In this document: positions 50,800 to 59,074 of the stretch, in pieces | Layout of the letters: every line of letters begins with the position of its first letter | How positions within the stretch are numbered: position 1 is the stretch's first letter | NCBI GenBank assembly: GCA_021771035.1 | Contig: JAETPU010000009.1 | Coordinates: 62,001 to 126,000 of the forward strand | DNA length: 64,000 nt | Origin: Marvinbryantia formatexigens | GTDB lineage: Bacteria; Bacillota; Clostridia; Oscillospirales; Ruminococcaceae | Direction: 5' to 3' | Notes under the pieces: generated by a model | The model's database searches: none | What the model was told of the DNA's origin: nothing | Seen by the model: only the letters and a program-made list of their open reading frames with translations | Translations under genes and position numbers: made by a program

Positions 50800-51561
50800 T
50801 TACAAAAACAGTTCATTTTCCTTCCTCTGGCTGCAGGCTTTCTTCATCTTCTGAGCCGCAGCCTCCAAAGCCGCCGGGCTGACTTCTCTGGCGTGGCTGG
50901 GGCACACGCCGATACAGCGCATACAGGAGATGCAGGCGCTCTCATCCACTCCAGAGGGATCCTCCATGGGAATTGCCCGCACCGGGCAGCTTTTGGCGCA
51001 CATACCGCACCGGGTGCATTCGCCGCCGCCCCTGGGCTTAAAGGGGGTGCCGGCATATTCCCGGTAGGGCCGGGTTCCAGGCAGCGAGAGCCCCCGGCGG
51101 CCGCCAGCCTGGGCGGCAGTGAAAATTTTCTCCCCAAATTCCCGCAGCTGGGACATATCCCGGGCATCGGGGCGCCCAGCGGCAAACTGAGGAACAATAG
51201 AATGCTGCGCCACCGCCGCCACCGCGGCAATGCAATGGAAACCCGCGGCGGTGAGCGTGTCCTTTAACTCCAAAAGAGTGTCCTGGTAGGCGCGGTTCCC
51301 ATAGACACATACCAGCACGGCCATGGCCCCGTTTCCCCGCATTCTGCTCAGCCGCCGTACAGCCGGGCCGGGGACGCGCCCGCCATAGGAGGGCACCGCC
51401 ACAACACAGAGATCTTCCCGGGAAAACCGGAACTGGGAAAAATCAGCGCCGCTCTCACAGAGATCAATTTCCCTTCTGTGCGCGCAGCAGGACTGCATCA
51501 GAGCGTCCGCCGCCTTCTTGGTTCCCCCAGTGGGGCTGAACGTAATTTGACAGAAATTCAT
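50800..51561 (-). CDS. EFR1-type flavodoxin-like / 2x[4Fe-4S] ferredoxin protein
   Basis: A 253-residue cytosolic electron-transfer protein. The N-terminal flavodoxin-like domain has the phosphate loop FSPTGGTKKAADAL (residues 7-20) and VPSYGGRVPGPA. The C-terminus holds two 4Fe-4S clusters: CTRCGMCAKSCP and CISCMRCIGVCP (C-x2-C-x2-C-x3-C-P twice). This fusion is the EFR1 type common in Firmicutes; redox partners are unknown. Start ATG 51561, GGAGG 8 bp upstream. Stands alone. Confidence 0.92.
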   Translation of the reverse strand: MNFCQITFSPTGGTKKAADALMQSCCAHRREIDLCESGADFSQFRFSREDLCVVAVPSYGGRVPGPAVRRLSRMRGNGAMAVLVCVYGNRAYQDTLLELKDTLTAAGFHCIAAVAAVAQHSIVPQFAAGRPDARDMSQLREFGEKIFTAAQAGGRRGLSLPGTRPYREYAGTPFKPRGGGECTRCGMCAKSCPVRAIPMEDPSGVDESACISCMRCIGVCPSHAREVSPAALEAAAQKMKKACSQRKENELFL

Positions 51562-51631
51562 AGCATTTCCTCCCCCTGTCGCCTTGCCTTTATCAGCGCC
51601 AGGCACAAACCGTTTTTGGATTGCCGTCAGC

Positions 51632-51661
51632 AAAGCCCCAATGCAGCCGCATTGAGGCTTT
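51632..51661. other. 13-bp hairpin after the EIIC-EAL gene
   Basis: AAAGCCCCAATGC pairs with GCATTGAGGCTTT (one G-U on the RNA) around a four-base loop, with no long U-tract. It lies between the EIIC-EAL stop and the downstream ferredoxin start. Confidence 0.5.
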
Positions 51662-51706
51662 GGCTCCTTCTATCGAGCGGTACGCCGGCATCCAGTTCCA
51701 CAAACC

Positions 51707-53842
51707 CTAGTCGGCCTGTTTTGAACCGGGCAGCGCCTCCCGCAAGCTGTCCAGCGGCACAGCTGGGCTGTACAGGTAGCCCTGATACAGCCGGCAGCCG
51801 GCCCCCTCTAAAATTTCCCGCTGCTGGGATGTCTCCACAAACTCCGCCAGGACCCGGATTCCAAAGCTGGCCGCCAATTCCGCAATGGAGGCCACAATCT
51901 CCAGGCTTCTGGGATTGCTGAGCACATTGCGGCTCAAAGAGCCATCCAGCTTGATGCAGTCGAACACATTGGTCTGCAGATATTTAATGGAGGTATTCCC
52001 CATGGAAAAATCATCGATGGCAAAGCAGTACCCCAGCCCATGGATCCGCATGAGCCGTTCCAGAAGATCCTGATCCAGGTGGATGGCGGCCTGTTCGGTG
52101 ATTTCAATGCACAAATTCCGGGTATATTTGGGGTACCGCTGGTGCATCTCACTGAGAAAACGTTCAAACTTCGCCGTCTGTATCGTCGTGCCCGTCACAT
52201 TCACCGAAATTTTCGCCTCCCGGCCCAATACATCCAGAAGCGGATCCATATCCTTGAGGACGCGGCGGAACACGCTTTCCTCCAACGCGGTGAGCATTCC
52301 GCTCTCCTCGGCAATTTGAATCATCAGCGGCGGGTATACCATCCCATACAGCGGGTGTTCCCAACGAAGCAGGGCCTCCGCGCCGATACAGACGCCTTGA
52401 CTGTCAAACTGGGGCTGGTAATAGAGCTTTGGCAGTTCCCTGGCGAGATGAAAACGAAGATCCTCCGCCAGCGCCTTGGATACAGTGCTGGTACTGTCCC
52501 GCAGGGCGAGCAGTTCCACCGGGCGCCGTTCGGCCTCGCTCTTTTGGAGAATCCGGATGAGCTTCTCCATACGCCAGTTGGCATTGCGCAGCTTTTCCTT
52601 ATCATACAGCCTGACAAACGGCCGGTAAATGAGCACTCCCAGCACGATATTCACCAGCTGCAGAATTGCCCCGCTGATGGAACCCGTGGCCAAATATCCT
52701 CCCAGCAGCACAGGCGTGGTCCATTCCACGGTGACGGCGGGAATGGGCACCAGGCCCAGCGCCATAGCAGCCCAGCTGGTGAAAACCATCATCAGCGGGG
52801 TCAGCACAAAGGGAATGAACAGAACCGGATTGAACACAATGGGCAGGCCAAATACCATGGGCTCGTTGATATTGAACAGCATAGGCAGTGCGGCAAACCG
52901 GGATAAATTCCTGTTGCTCCGCCGGCGGCTGAAAAGCAAAACCGCAATCAGCAGGCACACAGAGGTTCCGCAGCCGCCCATTGCCACGAACACATCAAAA
53001 AACGTCTTGCTGAAAATTTCGGTGGCCTGCCCGCCTGCGGCGATATTGCCGGCGTTGAGGGCCACCGCCGGGACAAAGAGGTGCTGGGTGACGGACTCCA
53101 GGACATCCGTGCCATGGATGCCGAAAAACCACAGCACATTGGACAGGAGCACAAACAGCAGCATACTGCCCAGGGAACGCCCCATATTGGAAAAGAAGCC
53201 GTTGATCAGATTGACAAACAACATCTGCGTACTGTGGACGCCGAACAGCTTCACCAGGCACAGATTGAGCACGGCAAACACCAAAATGACCAGGATGGCG
53301 GGAATAATCGTGGAGATGGCGCTGTTAAACTCCACATCCGCCCCGTCCGCATACAGGCGCACATGGCCGGTGAGGCGCCGGCTCAGCCAGCAATAGAGGG
53401 CAGACGCCCCCAAGGCGCAGATAATGGCGGTAAACATCCCCTTGACGCCGAACGCCTCCAGGGAAAAATTTTCGGATAAAAAGTCGCTGAGAATGCAAAA
53501 GCAGATAATTGACGTAAACAGCGGGCCGTAGTGGAACTGCTGGCTGTCCATCCTCTGCTGGGAATAGCAGATGGAGATAGACGCCGTCATATACAGCGCC
53601 ATAAACCCAAAGGTGGCGCTGTGAATCGCATTGAAAATGGTGTACAGGGTTCCGCTGAGAAACCCGGTGATAAACTCCTGATACGCCGGAATGGGCAGGG
53701 AGCGCAGCACCAGTGCAAAGGAACCGATTAGCAGTACCGGAATCGTCATGACCAGGCCGCTGCGGATACACTGCAGCAGTGTGGAATTGTCCATCCAATT
53801 ATAGAGGGCGCGCATCGGATTGCCGCGGTTGGGAGTTTTCAT
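51707..53842 (-). CDS. PTS EIIC (lactose/cellobiose type) fused to EAL c-di-GMP phosphodiesterase domain
   Basis: A 711-residue membrane protein. Residues 11-415 are a PTS EIIC of the lactose/cellobiose family with about ten helices; substrate-site segments FGIHGTD (His243), GGCGTSV and FNINEPMVFGLPIVFNP (Glu327) are intact. A linker of about 50 residues leads to an EAL domain (residues 468-700) with all expected catalytic residues: E489-A-L-L-R493, Asn548, Glu580 and Glu583, Asp610-Asp611 (DDFSMG), Lys631, Glu667/670 and Gln687. No EIIA, EIIB or GGDEF is fused or adjacent. It probably binds an oligosaccharide and controls c-di-GMP breakdown. First ATG used; its RBS is weak. Confidence 0.93.
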   Translation of the reverse strand: MKTPNRGNPMRALYNWMDNSTLLQCIRSGLVMTIPVLLIGSFALVLRSLPIPAYQEFITGFLSGTLYTIFNAIHSATFGFMALYMTASISICYSQQRMDSQQFHYGPLFTSIICFCILSDFLSENFSLEAFGVKGMFTAIICALGASALYCWLSRRLTGHVRLYADGADVEFNSAISTIIPAILVILVFAVLNLCLVKLFGVHSTQMLFVNLINGFFSNMGRSLGSMLLFVLLSNVLWFFGIHGTDVLESVTQHLFVPAVALNAGNIAAGGQATEIFSKTFFDVFVAMGGCGTSVCLLIAVLLFSRRRSNRNLSRFAALPMLFNINEPMVFGLPIVFNPVLFIPFVLTPLMMVFTSWAAMALGLVPIPAVTVEWTTPVLLGGYLATGSISGAILQLVNIVLGVLIYRPFVRLYDKEKLRNANWRMEKLIRILQKSEAERRPVELLALRDSTSTVSKALAEDLRFHLARELPKLYYQPQFDSQGVCIGAEALLRWEHPLYGMVYPPLMIQIAEESGMLTALEESVFRRVLKDMDPLLDVLGREAKISVNVTGTTIQTAKFERFLSEMHQRYPKYTRNLCIEITEQAAIHLDQDLLERLMRIHGLGYCFAIDDFSMGNTSIKYLQTNVFDCIKLDGSLSRNVLSNPRSLEIVASIAELAASFGIRVLAEFVETSQQREILEGAGCRLYQGYLYSPAVPLDSLREALPGSKQAD

Positions 53843-53921
53843 ACATACCAGCCTATCTGAGCTGTTTCACACGCTCTGTTATTACCGTTCCTCGAAACAA
53901 CCGGAAACTATAGTCAGTTTG

Positions 53922-53951
53922 ATTATATTCCCCAACCGGCGTTTCCGTCAA
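53922..53951 (-). promoter_or_regulatory. Promoter of the EIIC-EAL gene
   Basis: -35 TTGACG (53946-53951), 18 bp, perfect -10 TATAAT (53922-53927) on the minus strand; leader of about 75 nt. Confidence 0.75.
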
Positions 53952-54365
53952 GCTGATCCCCGCGCTTTTGGCGTACCGTTTCCCTGTTACCGCGCAAAAA
54001 GCGGGGAAAACTGGTTCGGTAAATGTTTCCAATTTCACGATTGCCCGGCGGGCCTTCTGTATTTTCCATCCCAGTCCCTTAAAAGTGAACCCGTGCCGGG
54101 CGTGAGCCTCCGATTTCCGCGCCCTGCGGGTTTTGGCACCCTATGGAAGGCAGCAGCCCTGCCGCGCCTGCTGTCAAACCGGCAAACGTTCCTTGTTTAG
54201 GGCCGTACCCCGGCAATGAAAGCTCCGGCGTTTTCAGCCTGTTGGAATGATTACGGCACCTCAAGGGCACACACGGAACAGACAAACCGCAAACAATAGG
54301 CCCCCGGCAAATGGACTGTCCTTTTTATCCGGTACAGTCCACTAGAGAGTGGTTTTCTTCATATA
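53952..54365. other. Spacer upstream of the EIIC-EAL promoter
   Basis: About 415 bp with no gene. It holds an 8-bp inverted repeat, TGGACTGT and ACAGTCCA (54312-54342), of unknown role, about 370 bp upstream of the promoter. No known RNA class recognised. Confidence 0.5.
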
Positions 54366-54405
54366 AAAATGCCGCCGCTCTGAATTTGCCGAGCGGCGGC
54401 ATTTT
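54366..54405 (-). terminator. Terminator of the URO-D-family gene
   Basis: A perfect 15-bp stem AAAATGCCGCCGCTC with its complement, 10-nt loop, followed on the minus strand by TTTTTATAT, 23 bp after the stop. Confidence 0.85.
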
Positions 54406-54428
54406 ATGTCTAAGGATGGTTTTGGAGC

Positions 54429-55490
54429 CTACCAGGAGTATTTGCCGTATTTTTTTACGGCGTGCGCCAGGGCCTCGATATTTTCCCACGGAACCTCCGG
54501 CTCCAGAAGATGGGTGGGAGCCGCCACGAATCCGCCGCCCTTGCCCACAGTCTCGATCATGGTTTTCACGGTCTGCTCCACCTGCTGGGGCGTTCCGAAG
54601 GGCATGGTCGTCTGGGTTCCGATAGTTCCCCAAAAGGCCAGCTTATCCCCATAGAGTTCCTTTATCCTGATTGGATCCATACATTCCGGCTGAATCGGGT
54701 TCAAAATATCCACACCCACCTCAATGAGCTCGTCGATAATATCAAAGATGTTTCCATCGGAATGATAGTAGCACAGCACCTGGGGATTGGCCTGTTTTGC
54801 GGCCTGAATCACCGCCCTGGTGGTGGGTTTAATCCACCGACGCCACTGTTCCTTGCTCATCATCAGGGCATTCTGAGTGCCCACATCGTCTCCAAAAACA
54901 ATGATATCCACCCCGATTGCCGCCATTTTCGCCGCAATCTGCGCCTGAAACCGGGTCATTCTGTCCAGGCAGGCCGCAGCCATTTCCTCATCGGTAATCA
55001 TGTCGCACAGCAGGTTTTCCAGCCCCCGCAGATACCAGGTGTACTCAAACACCATAATACAGTGGAACATGGCGGCATAGCCTTCGTCGTGGATCCGCTG
55101 CACCTCCTGCTCCAGGCCCTCCCAGCGGTAATCCGCCAGCATATCCGGCAGCGGGAATTCGTAGACCTCCTCAGGCGTGGTGAAATCCTCCATGGGGTGG
55201 AGCATCTTGGTAAAGTGCTTGAAGCCGTGGGACTCCTGCCCCACTCCGTATTCGTCTATCACAGTATTGGCCGGCAGAGAGGGGTAATACCTGGAATAGT
55301 CCGCCGGGTGTCTGGAGGGGCGCAGATTGATATACCGCACCGGAATATCAAAATAAGACAGATAGTCCCTGGAGCCGGTACGGGCAAAAAAGTTGTTTTC
55401 CTGCTCCTGGCACAGGTTTAAAAACAGCGGTACATACTCGGGATTTTCCTTGCGGATTGCGCGCAGCAGGTTTTCTCTGGGTGTAAGCAT
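54429..55490 (-). CDS. Uroporphyrinogen decarboxylase (URO-D) superfamily protein
   Basis: A 353-residue TIM-barrel protein of the URO-D / corrinoid methyltransferase-like superfamily. It shows LTPRENLLRAIRKENPEYVP at the N-terminus, DVGTQNALMMSKEQWRRWIKP, CYYHSDGNIFDIIDELIEVGVDILNPIQPECMD (family H-x-x-G and NP-Q/E region), WGTIGTQTTMPFGTPQQVEQTV, and GGGFVAAPTHLLEPEVPWENIEAL. It lacks the heme-pathway context and active-site pattern of true HemE. Relatives often sit with AraC regulators and sugar genes in gut Clostridia. Reaction unknown. RBS AAAGGAGG. Downstream of an AraC gene. Confidence 0.88.
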   Translation of the reverse strand: MLTPRENLLRAIRKENPEYVPLFLNLCQEQENNFFARTGSRDYLSYFDIPVRYINLRPSRHPADYSRYYPSLPANTVIDEYGVGQESHGFKHFTKMLHPMEDFTTPEEVYEFPLPDMLADYRWEGLEQEVQRIHDEGYAAMFHCIMVFEYTWYLRGLENLLCDMITDEEMAAACLDRMTRFQAQIAAKMAAIGVDIIVFGDDVGTQNALMMSKEQWRRWIKPTTRAVIQAAKQANPQVLCYYHSDGNIFDIIDELIEVGVDILNPIQPECMDPIRIKELYGDKLAFWGTIGTQTTMPFGTPQQVEQTVKTMIETVGKGGGFVAAPTHLLEPEVPWENIEALAHAVKKYGKYSW

Positions 55491-55921
55491 AGCGGGTTCC
55501 TCCTTTATTTCCTGAAACCGGCCCCGGCATCTCTGGATTGGCCAGCCGGATACTGCGAAAGAATATCATCGGGCCCCATTGCGGATGGGGAAATGGGGGT
55601 TCTTTGCGCGCCAAGGCCGGCTTTGCGGCTCGGGTCAAGAAACGCCCCTTTAGGCCTTTTAGTACAAAGTTCACACATGATGTGAACAGCCGGCGCCCAA
55701 ACGACGGCCCTGCCCGTTCTTTCCGATTCTATGGTACCACACTCTTGCCGCGCTGTATTTATCCTATTCTGCCGGTTATTTGCACTTTCTGAGCAAATCC
55801 CCGTATGCCGGATTCAGCGAATCCCACCGGGCATAAAAACGGCCCAAACCGCCCGGGAGTTTCCATGAACCGCAATCCAAATTCCCAATGACGAACAGCC
55901 GGTTTCAGAGTACCGGCGTGG
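55491..55921. other. Spacer between AraC and URO-D-family genes
   Basis: 431 bp without a gene. It carries the inverted repeat at 55669-55687; no clear -35/-10 pair was found. Confidence 0.5.
55669..55687. promoter_or_regulatory. Inverted repeat upstream of the URO-D-family gene
   Basis: Perfect 7-bp arms GTTCACA and TGTGAAC separated by CATGA, 180 bp before the start codon. It could be an operator; a TTCACA on the minus strand within it might also serve as a -35. Confidence 0.4.
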
Positions 55922-56803
55922 CTATTGGCAGCGAATGGAATTGCTGTACTGCCGGGGGGACATCCCGTATTTCTGCTTAAACGCGCGGGAAAAATAGTGA
56001 ACGCTGGAATAGGAGAGCGCCTGGGCCACCTGGGTCACGTTCATGCCCGATACCGCCAGCAGCTCCTTGGCCCGCTGCAGCTTTTGCGAGGAGAGATATT
56101 CCCCCACCGCCATACCGCACTGGTGATGAAACGCCCGGTTCAGCTGTGACTGGCTCACATGGACATGGCGGCACAGGGCCGGGATTTCAATCCTCTCCCC
56201 CAAATGTTCGCGGATATAATCCGCGGCTGTCTGGAACACCAGGGCCTGGGTTCGGTTGCGGATACTGGAAACGCTCTGGGGCGCCTCCCGCTGCGGCAGA
56301 CAGGTGCGGTAGACACAGATCAGCAGCTCTGTGAGGTACAGCTTGAGCAGCTGCTGGGCAAAGGGGGCGCTCCCCTGCTTAGGCTCGCCCAATTCCAGGG
56401 ACAGTTCCCCTCCAAAGGAGGCTACACGCTCCGCAAGCAGCTTTTTTAAAATTGCCTTGCACTCCTCCCCAACTAGAAAACGGCGGTGCTGGAACAGCTG
56501 GGGATGCGGGAACTCCATGGCAAAGCCCAGCGTCATAAAACAGGGGGCCACCGTGGAATCCGACCACACAATATGGTGCTGGTTGCGGTTGAAAAAGAAC
56601 AGTTCGCCCTGGTTGACCTTATAGCCCTTGTCATCGATTAACAGGTATAAAAACCCCTTATCCAGGTAGATGAGCTCCCAAAAATCATGCGCTTCTCCCG
56701 CAAAGAGGAACTCAGCGCCCTTCTCCTGATAGGTCAGGGAATAAATTCCCTGGATCGTAATTTCGTCACGCAGTTCCATCATACGGTAAACGGGTTTTTC
56801 CAT
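55922..56803 (-). CDS. AraC family transcriptional regulator
   Basis: A 293-residue regulator. The N-terminal cupin-like effector domain includes EAHDFWELIYLDKGFLYLLIDDKGYKVNQGELFFFNRNQHH (residues 36-76). The C-terminal AraC DNA-binding domain has two helix-turn-helix units: IEIPALCRHVHVSQSQLNRAFHHQCG and MNVTQVAQALSYSSVHYFSRAFKQKYGMSP. Such proteins usually sense a sugar. The ATG at 56803 follows GGGAGGGAG. It has a consensus promoter and is followed by the URO-D-family gene, its likely target. It is divergent from a small helical-bundle gene. Confidence 0.93.
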   Translation of the reverse strand: MEKPVYRMMELRDEITIQGIYSLTYQEKGAEFLFAGEAHDFWELIYLDKGFLYLLIDDKGYKVNQGELFFFNRNQHHIVWSDSTVAPCFMTLGFAMEFPHPQLFQHRRFLVGEECKAILKKLLAERVASFGGELSLELGEPKQGSAPFAQQLLKLYLTELLICVYRTCLPQREAPQSVSSIRNRTQALVFQTAADYIREHLGERIEIPALCRHVHVSQSQLNRAFHHQCGMAVGEYLSSQKLQRAKELLAVSGMNVTQVAQALSYSSVHYFSRAFKQKYGMSPRQYSNSIRCQ

Positions 56804-56855
56804 TTTGCTCCCTCCCAAATCAGGCGATTCAAACTAAAAAACTGGAGCCGCTCAC

Positions 56856-56884
56856 ACTGTGCCAGAAAAACACAAGCTTGTCAA
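56856..56884 (-). promoter_or_regulatory. Promoter of the AraC gene
   Basis: Perfect -35 TTGACA (56879-56884), 17 bp, -10 CACAGT (56856-56861) on the minus strand. Confidence 0.6.
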
Positions 56885-56943
56885 GCTCCCGGAATAGTTT
56901 CCCCGGCGGCGTGAGGGGAAAACACAAAAATCGCACAGCCGCG

Positions 56944-56972
56944 GTATGGTTTTTGCCGCCCGGGACATACTA
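56944..56972 (+). promoter_or_regulatory. Candidate sigma-G promoter of the helical-bundle gene
   Basis: CATACTA (56966-56972) is a perfect match to the sigma-G/F -10 CATWMTA. GTATG (56944-56948) 17 bp upstream fits the -35 GMATR in four of five positions. It ends 18 bp before the start codon. Confidence 0.5.
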
Positions 56973-56990
56973 AGCCTGAGGTGATGAATC

Positions 56991-57416
56991 ATGCGCGATA
57001 TCGAATTGCTCCAGTATATCCACGAAACCGCCGCCATGGGAATCGAAGGGCTTCAGGACGTCTCGGGCCGGATTCACGACAGCGGCCTGATGAAGTGCGT
57101 CCAGTCCCAAATACGGGAATACCAGTCCATTGCCATCGAAGCGGCAAAGCTTCTTAAATCCATGGGGGAAACCCCCAAGGAACCCAGCGGGATGGCCCGT
57201 ATGTCCGCCGGGATGATGTCCGCCATGCAGACCATGACGGACTCCTCCGCCTCCAAAATTTCCGAATTGGTCATCAACGGCAATCACATGGGAATTACCA
57301 AGGGGCTCAAGCATCTGCACGACTATGCCGGGGACGATGACCGAATCCGGCGCCTGGCCGAAAAGCTGCTGGCCACTGAGCAGGCCAATGTGGAGCAGAT
57401 GAAACCGTTTTTGTAA
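56991..57416 (+). CDS. Small four-helix-bundle protein (DUF2383/ferritin-like)
   Basis: A 141-residue, probably all-helical protein. Four amphipathic segments are visible (ELLQYIHETAAMGIEGLQDV; CVQSQIREYQSIAIEAAKLL; SASKISELVINGNHMGITKG; IRRLAEKLLATEQANVEQMK), with Glu and His spaced as in ferritin-like bundles (Y-I-H-E, R-E-Y, N-H, T-E-Q). It resembles DUF2383-like proteins; a metal site is inference. GAGGTGATG precedes the ATG. The promoter suggests forespore expression, so a spore-associated role is plausible. No terminator was seen. Confidence 0.75.
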   Translation: MRDIELLQYIHETAAMGIEGLQDVSGRIHDSGLMKCVQSQIREYQSIAIEAAKLLKSMGETPKEPSGMARMSAGMMSAMQTMTDSSASKISELVINGNHMGITKGLKHLHDYAGDDDRIRRLAEKLLATEQANVEQMKPFL

Positions 57417-57856
57417 AAAACACTTCTACGGCTGAAAATTCCCAAGAACCGCCCGCAAACCCCAGGGGCAGGACAGATTGCAGCCTTGGGGCGTATGGCT
57501 TTTTCCCGCAGGCAGAAGCCGGGGGGATTCGGAGAGCACGATACCGGCTTTCCGCCGGAAAACCCCTCGAGAGCACCCAAACTCAGGCTGCCTGTTTGAC
57601 TTGCCCCGCAGCCTGTAAACAGGCGTTTATGTCCCGGGCAAATCCTTGTGCCGCAGCAAAATCCCTTTCTTTCCCGCTTGGCTGAATTGAAGCTCACGTT
57701 TTTATATCTTATCGGCTACGGAGGGGCAACGACCCACCGTGGCCCGCATCGTGCGGTGTCATTCTCCGCTGACGCTATGCGGCGGCCGAACGTTGGGTGA
57801 TACTGTGCCCAGCACAGCCGCAGCCGGAGATTCCCGCAGCGTCAAAGCAATAGACA
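57417..57856. other. Spacer upstream of the purC terminator
   Basis: About 440 bp, GC-rich, no supportable gene or RNA. Confidence 0.5.
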
Positions 57857-57895
57857 AACCCCCTGTGGTGCATCAGCCGGGCACCACAGGGGGTT
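57857..57895 (-). terminator. Terminator of purC
   Basis: A perfect 15-bp stem AACCCCCTGTGGTGC with its complement, 9-nt loop, followed on the minus strand by TTGTCT, 32 bp after the purC stop. Confidence 0.75.
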
Positions 57896-57927
57896 GTTTA
57901 CGCCTCGAAAAAATCAGGGGCTATCCC

Positions 57928-58614
57928 TCAGCCGATTTTCTCCAGGAGCATCTTTGCGCAGTCAATCTGGTTGGGGATGTTGCCGTTTTCATCCTTAATA
58001 CGCCAGATGTCGGGGGTGATTTCATCCGCCACATACATCTTGCCGGTTTCGTCATAGCCCACTTCGATCTTCAAATCGATGAGCGTCAGGCCCAGCTGAG
58101 CCAACTCTTTTTTGAGAACCTCGCCCACTCTGGTAAGGATCCCCAGCGCCTCGTTGTACTGGCCCTCCCTGAGAAGGCCCTTCATGATGCACAGTCTCTC
58201 GCTGATCAGGGGATCGCCCTGCGCGTCGTCCTTCAGGGTAACCTCCAGGTAGGGGGGGTCGAACGGGATTCCCTCTTCCAGGGAGAAGCGGCGGCACATA
58301 CTGCCCGCGGTAAAATAACGCAGCACGAATTCCAGCTTCGGCACGGTGAGGGAGCGCACCTGCATCAGGCTCTTGTCGACATCCGCATTCAGATAGTGGG
58401 TGGGGATGCCGTTTTCCTCCATGAGCTTAAAGAAATACTGGGAGATTTTCAGCCCGGTTTTGCCTTTTCCCTCCACGCTGCCGCCTACTGTGTTGGAGCC
58501 CGGATCGAACACGCCGTTTTCTCCGGTGGCGTCATCCTTAAACAGCAGATAGACATTGCCGGTGGCTTCGTCGGTCAGTACATTTTTGGTTTTACCGTTG
58601 TATAGAACCTTCAT
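57928..58614 (-). CDS. purC: Phosphoribosylaminoimidazole-succinocarboxamide synthase
   Basis: A 228-residue ATP-dependent enzyme of purine synthesis (CAIR + aspartate to SAICAR). The N-terminal KVLYNGKTKNVL is the usual YxGKxK phosphate loop. Later blocks are PKLEFVLRYFTAGSMCRRFSLEEGIPFD, DALGDPLIS-like DDAQGDPLISERL and IDLKIEVGYDETGKMYVADEITPDIWRI. Length and order are typical. AAGGAGAA precedes the ATG. It is alone, with its own promoter and terminator; no other pur gene is in the window. Confidence 0.95.
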   Translation of the reverse strand: MKVLYNGKTKNVLTDEATGNVYLLFKDDATGENGVFDPGSNTVGGSVEGKGKTGLKISQYFFKLMEENGIPTHYLNADVDKSLMQVRSLTVPKLEFVLRYFTAGSMCRRFSLEEGIPFDPPYLEVTLKDDAQGDPLISERLCIMKGLLREGQYNEALGILTRVGEVLKKELAQLGLTLIDLKIEVGYDETGKMYVADEITPDIWRIKDENGNIPNQIDCAKMLLEKIG

Positions 58615-58654
58615 TCCAAATTCTCCTTTTGTTTTTATTCCGTGGGTAACTCTT

Positions 58655-58683
58655 ATTATAATATAAAATGGAGGAACAATCGA
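58655..58683 (-). promoter_or_regulatory. Promoter of purC
   Basis: Perfect -10 TATAAT (58655-58660) in AT-rich sequence with a weak -35 TCGATT (58678-58683) 17 bp upstream, on the minus strand. No purine riboswitch fits in the 35-nt leader. Confidence 0.55.
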
Positions 58684-58986
58684 CCTTTTTTAAAATTTTT
58701 TTACAAAATCTAACCGCCGGCGGCCTGGAACTCTTCCCCAGCCCCACGGGTTCCACACCCGCCGGCCCTGAACTGGTGCATCTGCGGCTCCGCGCGCTAG
58801 GGAACGCCAAAGCGGCGGCGCAGAAACCGCTGACGAATTTCCTGCCGCCTTTCCCACTCAGGGACTGTGGAGTCTCATTCCTCTCGCGCCGGCCCAGGAG
58901 AGCTTTTCTCCCTTAGGGACTTCCCCCGTGGGAAAACGGCTTTTATGCCTGAGGCAATTTAGAAATTCCAATGCCCCGGCAAAACC
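58684..58986. other. Spacer between purC and thiC
   Basis: About 300 bp, no gene recognised; bounded by the thiC terminator. Confidence 0.5.
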
Positions 58987-59024
58987 AGAGCCCCGCATGG
59001 ATCTGCCAATCCATGCGGGGCTCT
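58987..59024 (-). terminator. Terminator of thiC
   Basis: A perfect 16-bp stem AGAGCCCCGCATGGAT with its complement around a 6-nt loop, followed on the minus strand by GGTTTTG, 50 bp after the stop. The U-tract is short. Confidence 0.7.
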
Positions 59025-59074
59025 GCCGGAGATTTTGCACTGAGGACGCCAATTCATACCGGGCCGCAAAGGGC

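Noticed and set aside
53842-53921. c-di-GMP riboswitch in the EIIC-EAL leader
   Set aside because: The roughly 75-nt leader lacks the conserved GEMM core and tetraloop receptor; only short pairings are possible.
54140-54175. GGAAGGCAGCAGCC resembling the SRP RNA tip
   Set aside because: The flanking bases do not pair around the GGAA loop and the 5' CAGG side is missing, so it is not SRP RNA.
57417-57856. Riboswitch-like sequence upstream of the purC terminator
   Set aside because: A GGGGCAACGACCC-like stretch exists, but no known class matches and it lies downstream of purC, not before a gene.
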